Assembly (NCBI RefSeq): GCF_003369835.1
Contig: NZ_QPMJ01000001.1
Coordinates: forward strand, 1,297,589 to 1,361,588
Reading direction: 5' to 3'
DNA: 64,000 bases
Origin: Halorussus rarus
GTDB taxonomy: Archaea > Halobacteriota > Halobacteria > Halobacteriales > Haladaptataceae
Positions 8,610-15,960 of the stretch are shown in pieces. The notes under the pieces are model-generated. The model saw nothing but the letters and a program-made list of their open reading frames with translations. It made no database searches and was not told the DNA's origin. The stretch's first letter is position 1; the number at the start of each line of letters is the position of its first letter. The position numbers and the translations under genes are program-made.

Positions 8610-9773
8610 TCAGTCGTCGGCCGGAGCGAGGTCGGCCTCCAGCGGTCGGAGTTCGTCGAGGGCTGCGAGCCAGTCGAGCATGTACTCGCCGACGTAGTTG
8701 AGGAAGCCGCCGTTCTCGTACCGCTCGTAGTCGCCCTCGGCGAGCCGGCGCCCCATCGCCTCGAAGACGCCGGCGTAGGAGTCGGCGCCGCCGCCCGCAT
8801 CGTCGACGAGCTCCCAGAGGTGCTCGTTGAGTTCGAGCCCGGGCACCTCGTTGGTCAGGTCGCCGAACGTCGAGCGCGGCGCCTTGTTGTGCTCGCACAG
8901 CGGCGCGCCGTTGTAGATGGTCTTGCCGAGGACGTCGCAGGCGCGCTTGAGGAACACGCCCGACCAGATGTCGTCGAACCGGCCGACGTCCCACCGGTTG
9001 TCGTCCATCGGGAGCTGGTAGAACGCCGGGATCACCTCGCGCTCGAACGCGAGGTTCATCGAGCAGACGGTGAGGTAGTTGCCCGGGGCCGCCACGAAGT
9101 CCCGGTCGTAGTCGGCCTTCGTCGTCCGGGTCCGGGACTGTCCCTGCAGGTCGCCGTCCATCAGGATGCGGACCGCGTCGAGGTCCGGCACGTTGGTCCA
9201 GAGCCCCTGGGAGGCCACCACGTCCGAGACCCGGGCGGTCTCGGTCTCGACGGTCTCGTCCATCGCCGAGTAGGGGTAGCCGCGGGGGTAGAGGCCGTGC
9301 TCGTCGGCGTTCTGGTAGAGGACGTTGACCCAGTTCTCGTCGGAGGAGACCGCCTCGATCTCGCCCTCGAAGTCGAGGTTCGCGAGGTGACGGCCGAAGA
9401 AGTCGACGTCGTCGTGGGGTAGGGTGTCGTCGTCGAGGAAGACGACGTAGTCGAAGTCGTTGGCCCAGACGTACAGCAGGCCGAAGCTCGTCTGGGCGTG
9501 GCTGGCCGCGGGCACGAGGTGGGCGTACTCGGCGATGCCGCGGTCGTCGTACCACCGCTCGCGGCTGCTGCCGTCGAACACCGCGCCCGAGACGCCCTCG
9601 TCGTCGAGCATCGCCCGCATCTCGCGGGTGTCGCAGAAGTCCTCGGTGACCAGCAGGACGTGCAACCGGTCGACGTCGAAGCCGTGGTGGCGGGCGTTCT
9701 CGAGGTATGCCCGCACGCACTCGTACTCCCGGATCGTCGGGACGACGACGCAGATGTCCTCGCTCGGACTCAT
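8610..9773 (-). CDS. Reversibly-glycosylated-polypeptide-like (alpha-1,4-glucan-protein synthase type) glycosyltransferase
   Basis: The protein has 387 residues and no signal peptide or membrane segment. The N-terminus (ICVVVPTIREYECVRAYLEN) is a GT-A-type beginning, and FLDDDTLP (D114-D116) is a plausible DxD metal/nucleotide-sugar motif. Overall it resembles the plant-type reversibly glycosylated polypeptide/UDP-arabinopyranose mutase family, which several archaea carry under the name alpha-1,4-glucan-protein synthase. Family membership is inferred from motifs; the reaction here is unknown. A DtxR-like palindrome lies 17 bases upstream of the ATG, and the gene ends 53 bases before the iron importer start on the same strand. 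That links an apparently sugar-active cytosolic enzyme to metal homeostasis, which is unexpected. Confidence 0.7.
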   Translation of the reverse strand: MSPSEDICVVVPTIREYECVRAYLENARHHGFDVDRLHVLLVTEDFCDTREMRAMLDDEGVSGAVFDGSSRERWYDDRGIAEYAHLVPAASHAQTSFGLLYVWANDFDYVVFLDDDTLPHDDVDFFGRHLANLDFEGEIEAVSSDENWVNVLYQNADEHGLYPRGYPYSAMDETVETETARVSDVVASQGLWTNVPDLDAVRILMDGDLQGQSRTRTTKADYDRDFVAAPGNYLTVCSMNLAFEREVIPAFYQLPMDDNRWDVGRFDDIWSGVFLKRACDVLGKTIYNGAPLCEHNKAPRSTFGDLTNEVPGLELNEHLWELVDDAGGGADSYAGVFEAMGRRLAEGDYERYENGGFLNYVGEYMLDWLAALDELRPLEADLAPADD

Positions 9774-9790
9774 TCGTTGTCCACCAATGA

Positions 9791-9806
9791 TTTAGGCAGG
9801 CCTAAA
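9791..9806 (-). promoter_or_regulatory. DtxR/IdeR-like operator in front of the RGP-like gene
   Basis: TTTAGGCAGGCCTAAA is a perfect 7-bp inverted repeat with a 2-bp centre. It has the same TTAGGC/GCCTAA half-sites and spacing as the site at 8569-8582. It lies 17 bases upstream of the ATG at 9773. Confidence 0.8.
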
Positions 9807-9959
9807 AAGATGTCTATCCGCGTCCGACCGGCTGTGGCGTCGTTCCGGGACCGCGGGGGCGTTCCGGACCCGCGGTCCTTTTGAGCGGTTGTCGGCCAGT
9901 CGGCGAACATGTCCGGAATCGAACTCACGGGGGAAGGCGTCGTAACAGCCGGTACAGCC

Positions 9960-10136
9960 ATGACTGACAGACAGACCGCGGTCGGCGTCGTACTGCTCGT
10001 CTTGGCCGGCGTCCTGCTGGTCGCCCCGGTCGCGCTCGGCCTGTCCATCGCCCACGAGGCGGGTGCGATCTCGGTCCTCGGGCTCGCGGCCGGCGCGGTG
10101 CTGGTCGGCACCGCGGACGACGGTCGGCCGGTCTGA
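9960..10136 (+). CDS. Small two-helix membrane protein (first of a tandem pair)
   Basis: The protein has 58 residues with two predicted membrane helices (about 8-29 and 34-52) and a short polar C-terminus ending DDGRPV. I chose the ATG at 9960 because the product then matches its downstream neighbour in length and layout; an in-frame ATG at 9909 would add 17 residues. No known function. The start codon at 9960 and the paralog at 10212 suggest a local duplication. Confidence 0.6.
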   Translation: MTDRQTAVGVVLLVLAGVLLVAPVALGLSIAHEAGAISVLGLAAGAVLVGTADDGRPV

Positions 10137-10211
10137 CGGGACGACCCGGTACCGCTGTGCGAGGGTCCGACGGCAACCGGAGCTAAGTTCCTCCGCGGTG
10201 ATGCGCGGTGT

Positions 10212-10391
10212 ATGGACGACGACACGCAGCTCTGGGGCGGTGCCGGACTCATCGTCCTCGGAGCGCTCGTCCTGTTCGCGCCGCTGGTGCTGGAGCTGAC
10301 CTACACCACGCTGTTGCTGTCGGCGGCGGTGCTCGTGCTGGCCGCAGGGTCGCTCCTCATCGGGCTGTCGCGGCGCGGCCGGGCGGTCTGA
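10212..10391 (+). CDS. Small two-helix membrane protein (second of the tandem pair)
   Basis: The protein has 59 residues: polar start MDDDTQLW, two hydrophobic helices separated by a short turn, and a basic end GLSRRGRAV. Compared with the protein at 9960, the pattern V-L-A-x-V-L-L-V-A-P-x-x-L-x-L near the middle of helix 1 and a final G-R-x-V are shared, suggesting a duplicated pair. It lies 75 bases downstream in the same direction. Function is unknown. Confidence 0.6.
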   Translation: MDDDTQLWGGAGLIVLGALVLFAPLVLELTYTTLLLSAAVLVLAAGSLLIGLSRRGRAV

Positions 10392-10494
10392 GGTCCGGCG
10401 ACGAGCGCACCGACCGCGGCGACGTCGACCCGGCCACTCTGCGATTCCGCGAGCGGCGGTACAATCAAGTCATCGTCACACGAAAGTATTGACC

Positions 10495-12132
10495 ATGTCC
10501 GTCGATTACGAGCGCGAGCGGGCGAGCTTCGAGTGGGCGATTCCGGACGACTACAACCTCCCGTCGGTCATCGAGGACCACGCCGACTCGTTCGGCGACC
10601 GGCTGGCGGTCAGGTTCCGCGACGACGAGGGCCGCGAGGCCGAGCGGACCTACGCCGACCTCCGGGACGACGAGAACCGGTTCGCGAACGCGCTGGCGGA
10701 CCTCGGCGTCGGCGAGGGCGACCGGGTGATGCACCTGTTCCCCCGCCACCCCGACGCCTTCGCCGTGCAGCTGGGCGCGCTGGCGCGCGGCGCGCTGCTG
10801 GTCCCCTGCTCGGCCATGCTCAAGCCCAAGGACCTCTCGTTCCGGGCGAACGACTGCGAGGCCGAGACCGTCGTCGTCCACGAGAGCCTGACCGACATGG
10901 TCGAGCCCATCCTCGACGAGACGCCCCTGGAGCGCGTCATCGTGATGGACGCGGACGGCGAGCCGGAGGGCGACGGCTGGCACTCCTTCGGCGACCTGAT
11001 GGACGGGCGGTCGACCGACCACGACGGGCCCGCGCTGTCGGCCGAGGATCCAATGTCCATCAACTACACCAGCGGGACGACCGGCCAGCCCAAGCCGGTG
11101 CTCCACCGTCACCGGTGGCTCCGGTGCTTCGAGCTCATCAACGCGCCCTACTGGTGGGGCGTCACCCGGGACACCGACTTCTCGGACGAACTGCTCTGGG
11201 CGACGACCGGCACCGGGTGGGCCAAGTGGTTCTGGAGCCCGGTGGGCGCGGCGCTGACGACCGGCGCGCCCCAGTTCATCTACGACGGCGACTTCGATGC
11301 CGAGACCTTCCTCGACCTGATGGCCGAGGAGGACGTCACGCGGCTCTGCGCCGTCCCGACCCAGTACCGGATGTTCACGCAGGTCGACGACCTGGCCGAC
11401 TACGACCTCGCGCTGACCGAGGCCGTCTCGGCTGGCGAGCCGCTCAATCGCGAGCCCATCCAGGAGTTCGACGAGGCGTTCGGCGTCACGCCGCGGGACG
11501 GCTACGGCCAGACCGAGACGGTCGCGCTGGTGACCAACTACCCCGGCATCGACGTCAAGCCCGGCAGCATGGGCAAACCCGTGCCGGGCATCGACGTCAC
11601 CCTGCTCGACACGCAGGACGAGGAGGAGGTCGGCCCGGGCGAGACCGGCGAGGTCGGCGTGCCGGTCGACAGCCCGGCCATCTTCGACGGCTACTACGAG
11701 AAGCCCGACCTCGACGCGGAGACGTTCCACGGCGACTACTACCGGACCGGCGACCTCGCCCGGAAGGACGAGGACGGCTACTTCTTCTTCGAGGGCCGGG
11801 CCGACGACATCATCATCTCGTCGGGCTACCGCATCGGCCCGTTCGAGGTCGAGGACGCGCTGGTCGGCCACGACGCGGTCGCCGAGGCCGCGGCGGTCGC
11901 CAGCCCCCACGACGAGCGGGGTAACGTCGTGAAGGCCTACGTCGTCCTCGCCGACGACCGCGAGGGGAGCGAGACGCTGACCGACGAGCTCCAGTCGTAC
12001 ATGAAGGAGGAGACGGCGCCGTACAAGTACCCGCGCCGCATCGAGTACGTCGACGAGCTCCCGACCACGTCCAGCGGGAAGATCCGCCGGATCGAGCTTC
12101 GGGAGGAAGAGCGGGAGAAGTTCGGCGAGTGA
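10495..12132 (+). CDS. Acyl-CoA synthetase (AMP-forming, medium-chain AcsM-like)
   Basis: The protein has 545 residues. The adenylate-forming motif YTSGTTGQPKP lies at 191-201, GYGQTE in the middle, the hinge region YRTGDLARKDEDGYFFFEGR after it, and the catalytic Lys in TTSSGKIRR near the C-terminus. It activates a carboxylic acid to its acyl-CoA via an acyl-AMP, spending ATP to AMP and PPi. Length and motifs fit the medium-chain or aromatic-acid branch rather than acetyl-CoA synthetase (about 650 residues). I chose the ATG at 10495 over a TTG two codons upstream. It stands alone. Confidence 0.88.
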   Translation: MSVDYERERASFEWAIPDDYNLPSVIEDHADSFGDRLAVRFRDDEGREAERTYADLRDDENRFANALADLGVGEGDRVMHLFPRHPDAFAVQLGALARGALLVPCSAMLKPKDLSFRANDCEAETVVVHESLTDMVEPILDETPLERVIVMDADGEPEGDGWHSFGDLMDGRSTDHDGPALSAEDPMSINYTSGTTGQPKPVLHRHRWLRCFELINAPYWWGVTRDTDFSDELLWATTGTGWAKWFWSPVGAALTTGAPQFIYDGDFDAETFLDLMAEEDVTRLCAVPTQYRMFTQVDDLADYDLALTEAVSAGEPLNREPIQEFDEAFGVTPRDGYGQTETVALVTNYPGIDVKPGSMGKPVPGIDVTLLDTQDEEEVGPGETGEVGVPVDSPAIFDGYYEKPDLDAETFHGDYYRTGDLARKDEDGYFFFEGRADDIIISSGYRIGPFEVEDALVGHDAVAEAAAVASPHDERGNVVKAYVVLADDREGSETLTDELQSYMKEETAPYKYPRRIEYVDELPTTSSGKIRRIELREEEREKFGE

Positions 12133-12255
12133 GCGGCCGTTCGCGGACTTGATTATTCAAGCAAATACGTTGTGCGTCCGGATGAATGCCGGCCACGGGA
12201 ACGTGTTCCCCCGACTTTTGCCGGCAGTTCTCATCTGCGATAACGTTACAAATTG

Positions 12256-12260
12256 TTATA
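12256..12260 (+). promoter_or_regulatory. TATA box of the histidine kinase gene
   Basis: TTATA within an AT-rich island (AAATTGTTATACC) lies about 27 bases before the ATG at 12285, the usual spacing for a leaderless haloarchaeal transcript. Confidence 0.5.
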
Positions 12261-12284
12261 CCGTGTCGGGGGTCTCGTTACATT

Positions 12285-13568
12285 ATGCTTCGGGACTCGC
12301 CGCCGGTCCGACCGCGGTCGCCGGAGTGGATACCGGCTCTCATCGCCGGGTCCGGAGTCGTCTTCACGCTGTCGTTCTCCGTCGAGACGTTCCTCCTCTA
12401 CGAGAACGGGTTCGTTCGCTCCGAGGACTTCGTCGTCAGCCTCTTCCTCTTGCTGGTCGCGGCCATGCCGCTCGTGGCCGGCGGGTACTGGCTCTCTCGG
12501 AGCGGCCTTCCGCCCGAGCGGTATCCGCGCATCGCGAACTGGGTCGCGGGAGGACTGGTCGGCTTCCTCCTCATCAACGTCCCGATGATTGCGGTCTGGA
12601 ACCTGGGCGGGTTCGCGGCGGCGTTCGGCTGGGGCCGGTGGGCGGCGAACTTCGGAGCCGCCGGCGGCATGGTGCTGGGTATCGTCGAAGCACGGGCGAT
12701 TCAGCGCGAACTCGACGCCCAGCGGGCCTCGATTCGGGCCGAGGCGGCCGAGAACCAGCAGCAGTGGCTCGACTACCTGAACGGGCTCCTCCGCCACGAG
12801 GTGCTGAACAGCGCGAACGTCATCACCGGGTACGCGGAGCTCCTGCTCGAAGACGACGACCTCGACGACGAGGCCAGGAAACACCTCGAGCGGATCTCCC
12901 GACAGGGCGAGGACATGACCCAGGTCATCCGCGACGTCCAGGTGCTGATCGAGTCGGCGAGCGACGCCGACCGACTGGGACCCAGGAACCTGTCCGCGCT
13001 GCTCGACGACGAACTCGACCAGCTCCGCGACGTTGCCGGGTCCGTGACCGTCGACGCCTCGATACCCGACGGCGTGTTCGTGCGGGCCGACGACCTGCTC
13101 CCGCGGGTGTTCTCGAACCTGCTCCGGAACGCGGTCGAGCACAACGACGGCGACCGGCCGCGAGTGGAGGTGACGGTCGAACGGGACGCCGAGACGGTGA
13201 CCGTCAGCGTCGACGACGACGGACCGGGAATCCCCGAGAGCGAGCGCGCGAGCCTGTTCGAGCGGAGCGACAACACCGGTAGCTCACACGGGCTCGGACT
13301 CTACCTCGTCCGAACGCTGGTCGAGCGCTACGGCGGCACCGTCGAGCTGGCCGAGACGGGTCCCGACGGGAGCCGGTTCACCGTCGAACTGCCGACGGCC
13401 GACCCGCCGGCCGACGATTCGCTGGCAACCGAGTCCATCGCTGCGGGTCGGGACGACCGACCCCGCGACCGCCTCCGAGGCGGGAACGCCGCCAGCGGCA
13501 ACGACCGAGACGAGGGCCGTAGCCGATGCGACCGCGCCGGAGAGGGTAGCCCGCGTCTCACGGACTGA
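12285..13568 (+). CDS. Membrane-bound sensor histidine kinase
   Basis: The protein has 427 residues. Four hydrophobic segments (about 15-38, 48-69, 85-105, 118-134) form an N-terminal membrane domain without a large outer loop. A short coiled linker leads to the dimerisation domain with phospho-acceptor H171 in LLRHEVLN. The ATPase domain has the N box NLLRNAVEHN, the G1 box DDGPGIP and the G2 box GLGLYLV. A polar, low-complexity tail of about 50 residues follows. No response regulator gene is adjacent, so this is an orphan kinase, common in haloarchaea. The start is supported by the TATA spacing. Confidence 0.88.
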   Translation: MLRDSPPVRPRSPEWIPALIAGSGVVFTLSFSVETFLLYENGFVRSEDFVVSLFLLLVAAMPLVAGGYWLSRSGLPPERYPRIANWVAGGLVGFLLINVPMIAVWNLGGFAAAFGWGRWAANFGAAGGMVLGIVEARAIQRELDAQRASIRAEAAENQQQWLDYLNGLLRHEVLNSANVITGYAELLLEDDDLDDEARKHLERISRQGEDMTQVIRDVQVLIESASDADRLGPRNLSALLDDELDQLRDVAGSVTVDASIPDGVFVRADDLLPRVFSNLLRNAVEHNDGDRPRVEVTVERDAETVTVSVDDDGPGIPESERASLFERSDNTGSSHGLGLYLVRTLVERYGGTVELAETGPDGSRFTVELPTADPPADDSLATESIAAGRDDRPRDRLRGGNAASGNDRDEGRSRCDRAGEGSPRLTD

Positions 13569-13632
13569 CCGACCCACCGTTTCCGATACTGACGGACCGA
13601 TCGCCGGCGAATCACCGACGGCTCGGTCGAGA

Positions 13633-14646
13633 TCACCCGTCGTCGAAGTAGCGCCGTACCTCGTCGACGGTGCGGTCCGAACCGGTCGCGTTCTCTGCGG
13701 CCGCCAGCGCCAGCGCGAGCCTCACCCGCGCCTTCCAGGCCGGGAGGTCGCCGCCCGGTATCGCGCCGGCGTCCCGCAGCGTCTTCCCGCCGCCGGGGGT
13801 GCCGTACACCGCGCCGGTCGCGCCCCTGGCGCACCGGGAGGTCAGGACGACCGGCACGTCGGCGTCGATGGCGTCGACGACGGCCTCGCCGAGTTCGCTC
13901 GTCGCGTTCCCGAGGCCCGTCCCGGCGACGACGACGCCGTCCGCACCTGCGTCGACCGCCCGGGCGACCTGCGCTCCGTCGACGCCGGCGGCCGAGAGGA
14001 CGAGTTCGACGCGGGCGTCCGGTGCCTCTACGCTCCCGCTCTCGCCCGTGTTCGGAATCGAGACCGATTCGCTCGTCGGCTCGCGGTGGAACCTGATCTC
14101 GTCGCGCGTCAGCGTGGCGACCGGACCGTCGTTCGGCGAGGCGAACGCCGCGAGCCGGTGGGTGTCGACCTTCCGGACGTCGCGGGCGGGGTGGAGCTGG
14201 TCGTCGAACGCCAGGAAGACGCCCGAGTCGACCCGCGGGTGGGTGGCCGCCCGGACCGCCGCGAGGAGGTTCGCCGGCGCGTCGGAGCTGGGTTCGTCCA
14301 GCCGGCGCTGGGCGCCCGCGAGGACCACCGGCACCGGGAGCGAGCAGGTCAGGTCGAGGAAGTAGGCGGTCTCGGCCATGGTGTCGGTGCCGTGGGTCAC
14401 CACGACGGCGTCGGCCTCCGCCTCGGCCGCGGCGCGGGCCCGGTCGGCGACCGCGGCCATGACCTCGAAGTCGACGTCGAACCCCGGCACCTGCGAGACC
14501 GACTCGGCGCTCAGTTCGACGTGCGAGTCGAGGTCCGGGACCGCTTCGAGCAGGTCCGACCCGTCGAGACTCGGAGCCGCCCCGTCCTCGCCGGGCGTGC
14601 TCGCGATGGTGCCGCCGGTCGCGACGACGCGTACGTGCGGGAGCAT
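13633..14646 (-). CDS. ansA: Type I L-asparaginase
   Basis: The protein has 337 residues. Both Thr-containing active-site motifs are present: TGGTIAS (residues 10-16) and VVTHGTDTM (near residue 85), holding the catalytic Thr-Asp-Lys set of the asparaginase/glutaminase fold. It hydrolyses asparagine to aspartate and ammonia in the cytosol; no signal peptide is seen. It lacks the extra N-terminal domain of the GatD subunit of archaeal Glu-tRNA(Gln) amidotransferase, so asparaginase is favoured over GatD. It converges on the histidine kinase gene. Confidence 0.88.
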   Translation of the reverse strand: MLPHVRVVATGGTIASTPGEDGAAPSLDGSDLLEAVPDLDSHVELSAESVSQVPGFDVDFEVMAAVADRARAAAEAEADAVVVTHGTDTMAETAYFLDLTCSLPVPVVLAGAQRRLDEPSSDAPANLLAAVRAATHPRVDSGVFLAFDDQLHPARDVRKVDTHRLAAFASPNDGPVATLTRDEIRFHREPTSESVSIPNTGESGSVEAPDARVELVLSAAGVDGAQVARAVDAGADGVVVAGTGLGNATSELGEAVVDAIDADVPVVLTSRCARGATGAVYGTPGGGKTLRDAGAIPGGDLPAWKARVRLALALAAAENATGSDRTVDEVRRYFDDG

Positions 14647-14843
14647 GACGACCGGAGGTCGTCGCCGCCGGATGTTAGAGGTGACGGGTGCGGACCGCGC
14701 GACGGTCGAAGCGAGCGGCCGGCGGAGCCGCTCAACCCGGATATATAAGTGTCAAAAGTAGGACTAGACGCGGCACGAGACGGCTCCCCGACCGATGTCA
14801 AAGCTGCCCCGAGATTTATATTTCAATCCGTCGTAGCTGTCGT
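14647..14843. promoter_or_regulatory. Divergent promoter region with two TATA-like boxes
   Basis: This gap separates ansA (minus) from the membrane protein gene (plus). GATATATAAG (about 14742-14751) could serve the minus-strand gene with a leader of about 70 bases. TTTATATT (14815-14822) lies about 27 bases before the GTG at 14844 and supports that start. Confidence 0.5.
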
Positions 14844-15512
14844 GTGTTCGGTATCTTTCCCGCGGAAGCGGAGCCGGATGGAGCGGTGTTCGGGCCGCAC
14901 CACTTCTACCTGGGCGTCCTGCTGATACTGCTGGTCTGCTGGCTGGCCCGCGACCCCGAGTCGGAGGCGGCGCCGTGGGGCGTGGCGGGGCTCACCCTGC
15001 TGTCGGTGTTCTCGTTCGCGCTCACGTGGCCCTACTACCCCGTGGTGGGCGCGGCCGGGGTGCTGGTTCTGCTCGCGCTCGCGACGACGCTGTCGCTGTT
15101 TCGACCGTTCTGGTGGCGCTACGGTCCGGTGTCCCGCGGAGTGCTCACGGCCGGCCTGTTTCTGGCGTGGGACGACGCGGTCAGCCACGCCTTCGGCTGG
15201 TGGACGCCGATGGACTCGGTCTGGAGTCGGTACCTCTACCCCTACGTCTCGGACCCCTACGTCCCCGAGGGCGTCCGGTTCCCGCGGGAAGTTCCGTCGG
15301 ACGTCGAGCTTCCGCGATTCGTTTCCTCGGGCGTGCGGTTGCCCACGACGGGCCGACTGTTACCGGACGTGCAGTTTCCCGCGGTCGGGCTCCCGGCCGA
15401 CGCGCTGGTCTCCACGGACGTTCGACCGCCCGCCGGCGGGGACGTGCTACTCCACCTGGAACCCCTCGTCGCGGAGAATCTCGGCGACGCGCTCGCGGTG
15501 GTCCCCCTGTAG
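14844..15512 (+). CDS. Hypothetical membrane protein with a repeated [G/D]-V-x-[F/L]-P tail
   Basis: The protein has 222 residues. After a short start there are four or five membrane helices up to about residue 110 (for example HHFYLGVLLILLVCWLA). A soluble C-terminal region follows, in which the pattern GVRFP, DVELP, GVRLP, DVQFP recurs between about residues 140 and 180. The GTG start is chosen from TATA spacing; the frame is open further upstream but with unlike composition. The last 66 bases overlap the convergent SUI1 gene, so the true end of the biologically used protein is less certain. I do not recognise the family. Confidence 0.55.
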   Translation: MFGIFPAEAEPDGAVFGPHHFYLGVLLILLVCWLARDPESEAAPWGVAGLTLLSVFSFALTWPYYPVVGAAGVLVLLALATTLSLFRPFWWRYGPVSRGVLTAGLFLAWDDAVSHAFGWWTPMDSVWSRYLYPYVSDPYVPEGVRFPREVPSDVELPRFVSSGVRLPTTGRLLPDVQFPAVGLPADALVSTDVRPPAGGDVLLHLEPLVAENLGDALAVVPL

Positions 15513-15749
15513 CTCGATGCTCCCGTCGTCGACGGTGCCACCGGTCGCCAGCTGGCTCTTGAGCGTCGAGGCGAGGTCGCCAACGTCGACCGACGCGTCG
15601 TCGAACCCCTCCACGATGGTCATCGCCTTGCCGTAGGTGCGCTCGTCGACGCGGATCGAGAGCCGCTGCTCGGCGCGTCCGAGGTCCTCGTCGATGCCGA
15701 GTTCGTCAGGCAGCCCGGACACGTCGCTGATGTCTTTGTCATCCCCCAT
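15447..15749 (-). CDS. Translation initiation factor SUI1/aIF1 family protein
   Basis: The protein has 100 residues, the usual length for archaeal aIF1. An acidic start (MGDDKDISDVSGLPDELG) leads to the SUI1 core with QRLSIRVDERTYGKAMTIVE, then a Lys-Ser-Gln segment before GGTVDDGSIELQGDHRERV and a C-terminal strand. These match the beta-alpha-beta SUI1 fold, which monitors start-codon selection on the small ribosomal subunit. The Gly-Gly before the last strand and the motif order are canonical. The ATG at 15749 is chosen by family length. Confidence 0.9.
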   Translation of the reverse strand: MGDDKDISDVSGLPDELGIDEDLGRAEQRLSIRVDERTYGKAMTIVEGFDDASVDVGDLASTLKSQLATGGTVDDGSIELQGDHRERVAEILRDEGFQVE

Positions 15750-15887
15750 GGGTCCGGATAGGGGCTGTGCACTCTTGAGGTTTCGGCGGGGTGCCAGTCG
15801 TCGCTCGCCGAGATTCGTAACGAGCACCGGTGCGGAGCCGAGGACACGGAGAGTACCGGTCGAAGGGTGCCGCGCCGGTCGAAGGAT

Positions 15888-15913
15888 GTGACACGCCTAA
15901 ACGGGAGTGTCAC
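15888..15913. promoter_or_regulatory. Inverted repeat GTGACAC-N12-GTGTCAC upstream of the antiporter
   Basis: A perfect 7-bp inverted repeat, 26 bp overall, ends 47 bases before the NhaP-like gene. Two direct repeats of CCGGTCGAAGG (about 15856 and 15876) lie just before it. The spacing fits a dimeric regulator site, but no regulator is identified. Confidence 0.4.
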
Positions 15914-15960
15914 GCCCGAAACGTTGAACGGCGGACAGGTGTAGTGATACGAATGCGACC

